Assembly (NCBI GenBank): GCA_030639555.1 | Contig: DAOWCM010000122.1 | Span: 1 to 6,539 of the forward strand | Reading direction: 5' to 3' | Origin: Candidatus Eiseniibacteriota bacterium | GTDB taxonomy: Bacteria; Joyebacterota; Joyebacteria; Joyebacterales; Joyebacteraceae | DNA length: 6,539 bases | In this document: positions 1 to 4,531 of the stretch, in pieces | Position numbering within the stretch: the stretch's first letter is position 1 | Layout: every line of letters begins with the position of its first letter | Notes under the pieces: generated by a model | Told to the model about the DNA's origin: nothing | Seen by the model: only the letters and a program-made list of their open reading frames with translations | The model's database searches: none | Program-made: the position numbers and the translations under genes

Positions 1-612
1 GCGTACGCGCCCGCGCCCGTTGTGACCCCGGCCATGCTCGGCACCATCAAGCGCGACATCATCGATGCGACGGTTCGGGCGCTCCACGAAACGGACGGCA
101 CCGTCTACCGCGGCGTTCTCTACGCCGGCCTCATGATCACCGAAAAGGGCCCGAAGGTCATAGAGTTCAACTGCCGCTTCGGGGATCCCGAGGCGCAGGT
201 GACGCTGCCGCTCCTCGAGGCGGACATCGTCGAGGTGATGGTCGCGACTGCCCGCGGCGAGCTGGACCCGTCCGCCGTCAAGACGAGTCCAGGCTCGGCC
301 GTCTGCGTGGTGATGGCCTCCGGGGGCTATCCCGGCTCGTACGAGAAGGGTAAGGTAATCGGCGGGCTTGCCTCGGCGGGCGCGTTCGACGACATCGTCG
401 TGTTCCACGCCGGCACGGCTGAGCGAGACGGCGACGTCGTCACCTCGGGAGGCCGCGTTCTTGGTGTCACCGGGGTCGCAGACGGTCTGCCCGCGGCGCT
501 CGTGCTCGCGTACGAGGGTGTGCGCGTCATCAAGTTCGCGGGAGCGCACCACAGGAAAGACATCGGACACCGGGCGCTCGAGAGAAGCAGCGCCGGTTCC
601 ACCAGGACCTAG
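1..612 (+). CDS. purD: Phosphoribosylamine-glycine ligase (GAR synthetase), C-terminal part
   Basis: The enzyme joins 5-phosphoribosylamine and glycine with ATP to give GAR, the second step of cytosolic de novo purine synthesis. The reading frame is open from base 1, so the start lies upstream. The 203 residues present are about half of the usual 420-430. They begin with AYAPAPVVTP, a conserved PurD segment. The ATP-grasp metal-binding stretch VIEFNCRFGDPEAQ follows at about residues 53-66 of the fragment, where the Glu and Asn of EFN are the expected Mg ligands. The C-terminal domain has GGYPGSYEKG, FHAGT, GGRVLGVT and the terminal RKDIG.RAL signature, so the end is intact; only a short tail (ERSSAGSTRT) follows. 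The next gene starts 43 bp downstream on the same strand and is probably co-transcribed. The identification is very secure; the N-terminal half cannot be assessed. Confidence 0.97.
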   Translation, partial: AYAPAPVVTPAMLGTIKRDIIDATVRALHETDGTVYRGVLYAGLMITEKGPKVIEFNCRFGDPEAQVTLPLLEADIVEVMVATARGELDPSAVKTSPGSAVCVVMASGGYPGSYEKGKVIGGLASAGAFDDIVVFHAGTAERDGDVVTSGGRVLGVTGVADGLPAALVLAYEGVRVIKFAGAHHRKDIGHRALERSSAGSTRT

Positions 613-655
613 GAGTGCGCGGGCGGGCGCGACGTGAAGAGGGGGAGCGGTACTG

Positions 656-1294
656 ATGAGGGAGATAGACCTCACAGCGCGAAGCGACGAGAGCACGCGG
701 GAACTTCTGGCTCCCGCGGTGCGCGCCCTGAAGGACGGGTCGCTCGTCATCCTGCCCACGACCACGTACTACGCGCTTTCGGCCGACGCGACGAACCCGG
801 ATGCGGTGCGCCGCGTCTTCTCCGCGAAGAAGCGGGATGCCTCCAAGCCACTCGTCGTCCTTGTGGATTCACTTGGGATGATGAAGCAGTTCGTTTCTGA
901 GATTCCCGCCGCAGTGAAGGACCTGGAGTGGAGGTTGGGCAGCAAGGGACTGAGCTACGTGCTCCGGGCATCGGACCGACTCCCGACCGAGGTCACCGCC
1001 GGCACGGGAACGGTCGCCGTCCGCGTCGAACGCAACGAGGTCGTTCTGGAAGTGCTCTCGCAGCTCGCGGTTCCGATCGTTGCCCCGAGCGCCAACATCG
1101 AGGGCGCCGATCCGCCCCGGAGGGTCGACGAGGCGGTGGCGCCGTTGCGCGACTGGATCGAGATCGCGGTCCGCTGGTACCCGGCCACGGCCACCGCGGC
1201 CTCGACGATAGTCGACCTCACGGGTGACGGGTTCTCCATCGTCCGGGAGGGCACCGTTCCCGCCGCCGACGTCGGGAAGGTCCTCGGCCGGTAG
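656..1294 (+). CDS. Sua5/YciO/YrdC-family protein (threonylcarbamoyl-AMP synthase-like)
   Basis: The family (TsaC/Sua5) makes L-threonylcarbamoyl-AMP from threonine, bicarbonate and ATP, the first step of the t6A37 modification of ANN-decoding tRNAs. This 212-residue protein is a single YrdC domain without the Sua5 C-terminal domain. Conserved parts visible: KKRDASKPL (residues 58-66, the KxR nucleotide-binding element), TAGTGTVAVRV (114-124), APSANIEG (143-150, the SAN motif) and STIVDLTGDGFSIVREGTV (183-201). Two signatures are altered: the usual PTDTVYGLAADA reads PTTTYYALSADA (34-45), and the usual WPGPLT before the central strand reads LGSKGLSY (94-101). The YA in place of YG resembles YciO, but the SAN motif is TsaC-like. 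ATG 656 is supported by a GGGGGAG Shine-Dalgarno at 641-647. It could be the genuine TsaC or a divergent paralogue; family membership is sure, substrate less so. Confidence 0.88.
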   Translation: MREIDLTARSDESTRELLAPAVRALKDGSLVILPTTTYYALSADATNPDAVRRVFSAKKRDASKPLVVLVDSLGMMKQFVSEIPAAVKDLEWRLGSKGLSYVLRASDRLPTEVTAGTGTVAVRVERNEVVLEVLSQLAVPIVAPSANIEGADPPRRVDEAVAPLRDWIEIAVRWYPATATAASTIVDLTGDGFSIVREGTVPAADVGKVLGR

Positions 1295-1297
1295 CCA

Positions 1298-1345
1298 TGG
1301 GCGCCTTCCGCCCACGCGTAAGGGCGCAGGCGCTTCCGCCCACGG
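1298..1345 (+). repeat. Two related short hairpins (imperfect direct repeat)
   Basis: Just after the YrdC-like gene the element GCGCCTTCCGCCCACG (from 1301) recurs with one base missing as GCGCTTCCGCCCACGG (from about 1330). Each copy folds: TGGGCG at 1298-1303 pairs with CGCCCA at 1309-1314 around CCTTC, and GGCG at 1329-1332 pairs with CGCC at 1337-1340 around CTTC. In the second copy GGGCG at 1322-1326 could pair with CGCCC at 1337-1341 instead. No T-tract follows either hairpin. They may act as a transcript end or RNA-stabilising structure, or belong to a dispersed repeat family; one window cannot tell. Confidence 0.4.
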
Positions 1346-1390
1346 CCTGGTCGGGCGCCCCCGGCACGCGCGCCTTAGCCCCGCGTCCCG

Positions 1391-1414
1391 AGCTGGCCCC
1401 GCCGGTTGATTCTT
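1391..1414 (+). terminator. Possible weak intrinsic terminator of the purD operon
   Basis: AGCTGGC (1391-1397) can pair with GCCGGTT (1401-1407) around CCC, seven pairs including two G-U, followed by GATTCTT, which is only moderately T-rich. It lies directly before the next promoter, where a terminator is expected. The poor T-tract keeps confidence low. Confidence 0.22.
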
Positions 1415-1442
1415 GACTGCGCTCTCCACCAGCCAGTACACT
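1413..1442 (+). promoter_or_regulatory. Sigma70-type promoter for the phosphatase-rpiB-glyA cluster
   Basis: TTGACT at 1413-1418 (5 of 6 to consensus) and TACACT at 1437-1442 (4 of 6) are separated by 18 bp. Transcription would begin near 1449, leaving a leader of about 25 nt before ATG 1474. The gap holds no gene and the surrounding DNA is very GC-rich, so the match stands out. No operator palindrome is visible. Confidence 0.5.
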
Positions 1443-1462
1443 ACCAGTCTGCGCGCCAATCC

Positions 1463-1470
1463 AAGAGGTG
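1463..1470 (+). promoter_or_regulatory. Ribosome binding site that decides the phosphatase start
   Basis: AAGAGGTG sits 3-6 bases before ATG 1474. The alternative in-frame GTG at 1468 lies inside this Shine-Dalgarno, so it cannot be served by it. ATG 1474 is therefore the better start. Confidence 0.6.
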
Positions 1471-1473
1471 ACG

Positions 1474-1950
1474 ATGTCCTTTTCAGTGTTGCTCGTCTGC
1501 ACCGGCAATACCTGCCGGAGTGCGATGGCGGAGGGAATCCTGAGGTCTCTGATTCCGGATCTGCGGCGCGGCGATGTGCTGGTGGAGTCCTCCGGGACGG
1601 CGGGTCTCGTGGGCGTGCCGGCCACGGAGTTCGCCCAATCGGTGTGCCTCGAGCACGGCATCGATATCAGTTCGCACATGTCAAGCGCCCTGACGAGAAT
1701 GCTTCTCGGCCGGTCGAACCTCGTTCTTGCGATGACCCACATGCACGGCGAGTACATCGCCTCCGTCGATCCCGAGTCCGTCGGCCGCACGTTTCTCCTC
1801 TCGGAGTTCGCGGACGGCAGCGACGTCGACGTGCCGGACCCGATCGGCGCCCCGAGAGAGGACTACGAGTCCGTTTTCAAGATGATGGACGGCTACCTCA
1901 AGAAGGCTCTGCCCGCGATCATGAAGCTCGCGGGGAAGGGGGAGCGATGA
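1474..1950 (+). CDS. Low-molecular-weight phosphatase, YwlE-type (probable protein-arginine phosphatase)
   Basis: This is a cytosolic cysteine phosphatase of the low-molecular-weight PTP fold, 158 residues, the usual length. The P-loop is at the N-terminus: CTGNTCRS, with nucleophile Cys9 and Arg15 of the CX5R motif. The general-acid loop is PDPIG, with Asp122 as the proton donor. In Bacillus YwlE the P-loop is CTGNTCRSP, and the Thr at the position of Thr13 here favours phospho-arginine, whereas tyrosine phosphatases usually carry Ile or Leu there. On that basis protein-arginine phosphatase is more likely than tyrosine phosphatase. The Pro normally following CRS is Ala17, a mild oddity. The stop codon overlaps the rpiB start in ATGA, so the two are translationally coupled. 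The same neighbours (YrdC-like gene before, rpiB and glyA after) flank ywlE in Bacillus. Family is certain; substrate is inferred. Confidence 0.92.
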   Translation: MSFSVLLVCTGNTCRSAMAEGILRSLIPDLRRGDVLVESSGTAGLVGVPATEFAQSVCLEHGIDISSHMSSALTRMLLGRSNLVLAMTHMHGEYIASVDPESVGRTFLLSEFADGSDVDVPDPIGAPREDYESVFKMMDGYLKKALPAIMKLAGKGER

Positions 1951-2387
1951 AGATCTCCGTGGCGTCGGACCACGCGGGCTACGAGCTGAAGGAAGCTGTG
2001 AAGCGGCATCTGAAGGCCGCCGGACACGAGGTTGTCGACTTCGGAACGAGCAGCACGGTGTCGACCGACTACCCCGACTACGCGACGCCCGCGGCACGCG
2101 CGGTGGTGAGCGGAGAGGTGGAGAGGGGAGTATTCGTTTGCGGGTCGGGTCAGGGCATGGTGATGACGGCCAACAAGGTGAGGGGAGTCCGCGCGGCGCT
2201 TGCCTGGCAGCCGGAGGTGGCGCGGCTGTCACGCCAGCACAACGACGCAAATGTCCTCGCACTGCCGGCGCGGTTCATGAGCATCGAACAAGCGCTGGAG
2301 ATCGTCGACGCCTGGATGGACGCCGAGTTCGAAGGCGGCAGACATATTCCGAGAGTCGAGAAGATGATGAAGGCCGAGGAGGAGTAG
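1947..2387 (+). CDS. rpiB: Ribose-5-phosphate isomerase B
   Basis: It interconverts ribose 5-phosphate and ribulose 5-phosphate in the non-oxidative pentose phosphate pathway, supplying PRPP for nucleotides. The protein has 146 residues, standard for the RpiB/LacAB family. Visible active-site elements: SDHAG with Asp8-His9, CGSGQGM with the catalytic Cys65 (Cys66 in E. coli), TANK (74-77), and HNDAN with His98 (E. coli His99), then LPAR. Gln69 in CGSGQGM, where Ile or Asn is common, is unusual but not disabling. The start codon overlaps the preceding stop by 4 bp; the purine-rich GGGGAAGGGGGAG just before it (1932-1944) is the ribosome binding site. Allose-6-phosphate isomerase activity is a known side activity in the family, but the context favours pentose phosphate. 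The gene ends 2 bp before glyA. Confidence 0.95.
   Translation: MKISVASDHAGYELKEAVKRHLKAAGHEVVDFGTSSTVSTDYPDYATPAARAVVSGEVERGVFVCGSGQGMVMTANKVRGVRAALAWQPEVARLSRQHNDANVLALPARFMSIEQALEIVDAWMDAEFEGGRHIPRVEKMMKAEEE
2376..2384 (+). promoter_or_regulatory. Strong ribosome binding site of glyA inside the rpiB end
   Basis: GAGGAGGAG encodes the final Glu run of RpiB and also forms a near-perfect Shine-Dalgarno; AGGAGG at 2377-2382 is 7 bases before ATG 2390. It supports ATG 2390 over the in-frame GTG at 2387 and suggests strong glyA translation. Confidence 0.7.
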
Positions 2388-2389
2388 TG

Positions 2390-3682
2390 ATGGCAGATCT
2401 GAGAACAGTGGACCCTGAGATCTTCGATGCGATCCAGCAGGAAACGTATCGGGAGACGGACAAGTTGGAACTCATCGCGTCTGAGAACTTCACGAGTGAG
2501 GCGGTGCGGGAGGCTGTTGGGTCGGTCATGACCAACAAGTACGCGGAGGGCTACCCTTTCAGGCGCCGCAAGGACGGGACCATCAACTGGGAGGCCAACG
2601 GCCGCTACTACGGTGGATGCGAGCACGTCAACGTGGCCGAGCGGCTGGCCATCCACCGCGCGAAGGAGCTCTTCGGCGCCGAGCACGCCAACGTGCAGCC
2701 GCATTCGGGCAGCCAGGCCAACATGGCAGTCTACTTCGCGCTTCTCGATGTCGGCGACACCTACTTCGGACTGGAACTGTCGCACGGTGGCCATCTGACG
2801 CACGGGCACCCCATCAGTTTCTCCGGCATGTTCTACAACGTCATCCACTACGGCGTCGATGAGAAGACCGAGGTCATCGACTACGACGTGCTCGCTGGTC
2901 TCGCGCTCGAGCATAAGCCCAAGCTCATCGTCACGGGCGCGTCCGCGTACCCGAGGACGCTCGACTTCGCCAGGTTCCGCGAGATAGCCGATTCGGTTGG
3001 CGCCTACCTCATGGTCGACATGGCGCACATCGCGGGACTGATTGCGGCTGGTCTGCACCCGAGCCCCGTTCCACACGCGGACGTCGTCACCACCACGACA
3101 CACAAGACGCTGCGTGGACCCAGGGGCGGCATGGTACTGATGAAGGACAAGGTGGCCGCGGCCGTCGACAAGATGGTGTTCCCCGGGATTCAGGGCGGGC
3201 CGCTCATGCACGTTATCGCGGGCAAGGCCGTCTGTTTCAAGGAAGCGCTCGGCGCAGGCTTCAAGGAGTACCAGAAGAAGATTCTCGAGAACGCGCAGTA
3301 CATGGCGGACGCGTTCAAGAGTCGGGGGCTCCGGCTGGTGTCGGACGGCACCGATACCCATCTGATGCTCGTCGATCTGAGGGAGAGAGGCGTCACCGGC
3401 AAGGCGGCCGAGAACGGTCTCGAAAAGGCCGGGATCACCGTCAACAAGAACACGATTCCCTTCGACCCCCAGAAGCCGTTCATCGCGAGCGGCATCAGGG
3501 TCGGGACGCCGGCTCTCACCACGCGTGGTATGGGGAAGGACGAGATCCAAAGGGTCGTGGCGCTCATCGACAGGGCGCTCTCCGATATCGAGAATGAGCA
3601 GGTGCTCAACGAGGTGAAGGGCGAGGTCGGTGAGCTCTGCGCTGCCTTCCCGCTGGTGGTCGGAGAGGACCGCCCGGTCTAG
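2390..3682 (+). CDS. glyA: Serine hydroxymethyltransferase with an active-site-loop insertion
   Basis: This PLP enzyme converts serine and tetrahydrofolate to glycine and 5,10-methylene-THF in the cytosol. The product has 430 residues (E. coli has 417). The PLP lysine is Lys239 in VVTTTTHKTLRGPRGG. Other active-site residues are in place: Ser31 in ASEN, Glu53, Tyr73-Tyr74, HSGSQAN (105-111), His132 in SHGGHLTHG, Asp210 and His213 in VDMAH, and Arg370 in SGIRVGTPA, the substrate carboxylate-binding Arg. The oddity is between Pro56 and Tyr73: E. coli has three residues (GKR), here there are sixteen, a net gain of 13, rich in Arg, Lys and Asn with one Trp. The insertion keeps frame and codon style, so it is not a sequencing error. 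Glycine and one-carbon units link it to purD upstream and to thymidylate synthesis with the next gene. Start ATG 2390 has an excellent ribosome binding site. Confidence 0.97.
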   Translation: MADLRTVDPEIFDAIQQETYRETDKLELIASENFTSEAVREAVGSVMTNKYAEGYPFRRRKDGTINWEANGRYYGGCEHVNVAERLAIHRAKELFGAEHANVQPHSGSQANMAVYFALLDVGDTYFGLELSHGGHLTHGHPISFSGMFYNVIHYGVDEKTEVIDYDVLAGLALEHKPKLIVTGASAYPRTLDFARFREIADSVGAYLMVDMAHIAGLIAAGLHPSPVPHADVVTTTTHKTLRGPRGGMVLMKDKVAAAVDKMVFPGIQGGPLMHVIAGKAVCFKEALGAGFKEYQKKILENAQYMADAFKSRGLRLVSDGTDTHLMLVDLRERGVTGKAAENGLEKAGITVNKNTIPFDPQKPFIASGIRVGTPALTTRGMGKDEIQRVVALIDRALSDIENEQVLNEVKGEVGELCAAFPLVVGEDRPV

Positions 3683-3693
3683 CGGCGAGCGCC

Positions 3694-3724
3694 GGGGCGT
3701 CAACGACGGCCCGTGCGCCGCCCC
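3694..3724 (+). other. GC-rich stem-loop between glyA and the dCMP deaminase gene
   Basis: GGGGCG (3694-3699) pairs with CGCCCC (3719-3724) across a 19-nt loop that can fold further (ACG with CGT). A competing small hairpin, CGGCG/CGCCG, lies at 3683-3694. No T-tract follows, so it is not a classical terminator. It may reduce read-through or stabilise the upstream glyA message. Confidence 0.25.
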
Positions 3725-3752
3725 AGGCGCCCATTTGCACAGGACTTACGAA

Positions 3753-4277
3753 ATGAACAAGAGACCCTCGTGGGATGAGTACTTCATGAGCATTTCCCGG
3801 CTCGTCGCGGAGCGCTCCACGTGCCTGAGGCGGCACGTGGGGGCCGTTCTCGTGCGCGACCGCTACATACTGGCCACGGGCTACAACGGACCTCCGGCCG
3901 GCCTGCCGCACTGCGACGAGACCGGCTGCATCCGTGAGAAGCTCGGGGTGCCCACGGGGGAGCGGCACGAGTTGTGCCGCGGCATCCATGCGGAACAGAA
4001 CGCCATCATCCAGTCCGCCAACTACGGGACCGGCATACGAGGCGCGACCATATACACGACGCTCCATCCGTGCTCCGTCTGCGCCAAGATGATTATCAAC
4101 GCCGGGATCACGAGGGTTGTGACCGACGACTCATACCCGGACGACCTCGCGTCGGAGATGCTCACCCAGGCCGGAGTCCAGGTCGACCACCTGCCCGACC
4201 TCGTCGGGGCGCTGGCCGGCGATGACTCCGCTCTCGTGGCGACCGGGGATCCCAACCCGGAAACCGGAACCGGTTGA
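3753..4277 (+). CDS. dCMP deaminase (ComEB-like)
   Basis: It deaminates dCMP to dUMP, the precursor of dTMP, in the cytosol. The product has 174 residues. It belongs to the zinc cytidine/deoxycytidylate deaminase fold: His79 and Glu81 in HAEQNAI (zinc ligand and proton shuttle) and Cys107 and Cys110 in PCSVCAK (zinc ligands). The N-terminal WDEYFMSISRLVAERSTC, then GYNGPPAGLPHCDE, are characteristic of dCMP deaminases rather than of guanine or tRNA-adenosine deaminases. Cys24, Cys54, Cys59 and Cys75 are extra cysteines that may bind a structural zinc. The last 20 or so residues (from about 154) are a Gly/Asp/Pro-rich tail that looks disordered. ATG 3753 was chosen because the family homology starts there; an upstream ATG at 3630 would overlap glyA and adds unrelated sequence. 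The ribosome binding site is weak (AGGA at 3741-3744). It could share the glyA transcript across the 70-bp gap. Confidence 0.93.
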   Translation: MNKRPSWDEYFMSISRLVAERSTCLRRHVGAVLVRDRYILATGYNGPPAGLPHCDETGCIREKLGVPTGERHELCRGIHAEQNAIIQSANYGTGIRGATIYTTLHPCSVCAKMIINAGITRVVTDDSYPDDLASEMLTQAGVQVDHLPDLVGALAGDDSALVATGDPNPETGTG

Positions 4278-4320
4278 CGTCGCCTCCCGGATAAAAAACC
4301 CCGTTCAGGATTGTTCCCGC

Positions 4321-4350
4321 TTGACACGACTCGGCGGTCGTTGCTAGTCT
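4321..4350 (+). promoter_or_regulatory. Sigma70-type promoter of nrdD
   Basis: A perfect TTGACA (4321-4326) and TAGTCT (4345-4350, 3 of 6) are 18 bp apart; TGC directly before the -10 makes it an extended -10 site. The start point would fall near 4357, giving a leader of about 175 nt. The spacing equals that of the promoter at 1413. Confidence 0.5.
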
Positions 4351-4386
4351 GCCCAAGCCATTGGTGGAGGACAGCTCGCGGACGTG

Positions 4387-4428
4387 ATGTGTGGTGGTGT
4401 GACCTTCCGTGGCATCATTTCTAACTAA
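4387..4428 (+). other. Possible 13-codon upstream ORF in the nrdD leader
   Basis: ATG 4387 opens the frame MCGGVTFRGIISN ending at TAA 4426-4428. A GGAGGA at 4366-4371 is 15 bases upstream, farther than usual. It could be a regulatory leader peptide, but a frame this short arises easily by chance. Confidence 0.12.
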
Positions 4429-4453
4429 CTACTAACGACACGATGCAATTCGA

Positions 4454-4485
4454 ACCTCGCTGGCTGGAGTAGTCGCTCTCGAGGT
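4454..4485 (+). other. Stem-loop in the nrdD leader
   Basis: ACCTCG (4454-4459) is the exact reverse complement of CGAGGT (4480-4485), giving a 6-bp stem with a 20-nt loop in the 5' untranslated region. It matches no regulatory RNA I recognise. Confidence 0.22.
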
Positions 4486-4510
4486 CTGCAACTTTCTGAC
4501 TCTTCTTATT

Positions 4511-4516
4511 GAGAGG
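4511..4516 (+). promoter_or_regulatory. Unusually distant ribosome binding site of nrdD
   Basis: GAGAGG is the only Shine-Dalgarno-like sequence before ATG 4532, but 15 bases separate them. A hairpin GGTT-CAGC-AACC (4520-4531) fills that gap and would bring the two closer. Alternatively CTCT at 4500-4503 pairs with AGAG at 4512-4515 and hides the site. No other ATG, GTG or TTG start lies in frame upstream before the TAA at 4433-4435. Confidence 0.35.
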
Positions 4517-4531
4517 ATCGGTTCAGCAACC

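Larger units (their letters stand above)
4278..4531 (+). other. Intergenic region and long nrdD leader
   Basis: These 254 bp hold no convincing protein gene. From left to right there is an A6 tract at 4293-4298 that could be the far edge of an UP element, a promoter at 4321-4350, a possible 13-codon upstream ORF at 4387-4428, a CTAA-type short repeat at 4421-4435, a 6-bp stem at 4454-4485, and two alternative small hairpins around the ribosome binding site (4500-4531). I see no NrdR box, no recognisable B12-box of a cobalamin riboswitch, and no good terminator for the gene before it. Confidence 0.5.

Noticed and set aside
1413..1946. Plus-strand in-frame extension of rpiB upstream to 1413
   Set aside because: The added translation is Arg-rich and low in structure, and overlaps the phosphatase gene out of frame. 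RpiB homology starts exactly at ATG 1947, which has a ribosome binding site.
2138..2389. Extension of glyA upstream of 2390 into rpiB
   Set aside because: It overlaps rpiB in another frame, and the strong Shine-Dalgarno and SHMT homology both place the start at ATG 2390.
2150..3703. Long open frame of 517 codons on the minus strand opposite glyA
   Set aside because: Its translation has no recognisable domain, and it lies exactly opposite clear SHMT homology. Long antisense frames are expected in GC-rich coding DNA.
3630..3752. Earlier start for the dCMP deaminase at 3630
   Set aside because: It would overlap glyA and add residues with no family similarity; the family N-terminus begins right after ATG 3753.
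4262..4275. AACCGG-AA-CCGGTT inverted repeat at the end of the dCMP deaminase gene as a terminator
   Set aside because: The loop is only two bases, it lies inside the last codons, and no T-tract follows. It may be chance in a Pro/Gly/Thr-coding tail.
4291..4320. ATAAAAAACCCCG as one arm of a minus-strand terminator
   Set aside because: No matching GGGG arm exists next to it, and no minus-strand gene would need it.
1446..4352. Shared AGTCTGC near both promoters (1446-1452 and 4346-4352) as a common regulator site
   Set aside because: It lies at different offsets from the two -35 boxes (33 and 25 bases) and is only 7 bp long, so chance is the simpler reading.
4351..4531. Adenosylcobalamin riboswitch or NrdR box controlling nrdD
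   Set aside because: I could not find the B12-box consensus or the AT-rich NrdR palindrome in this leader.
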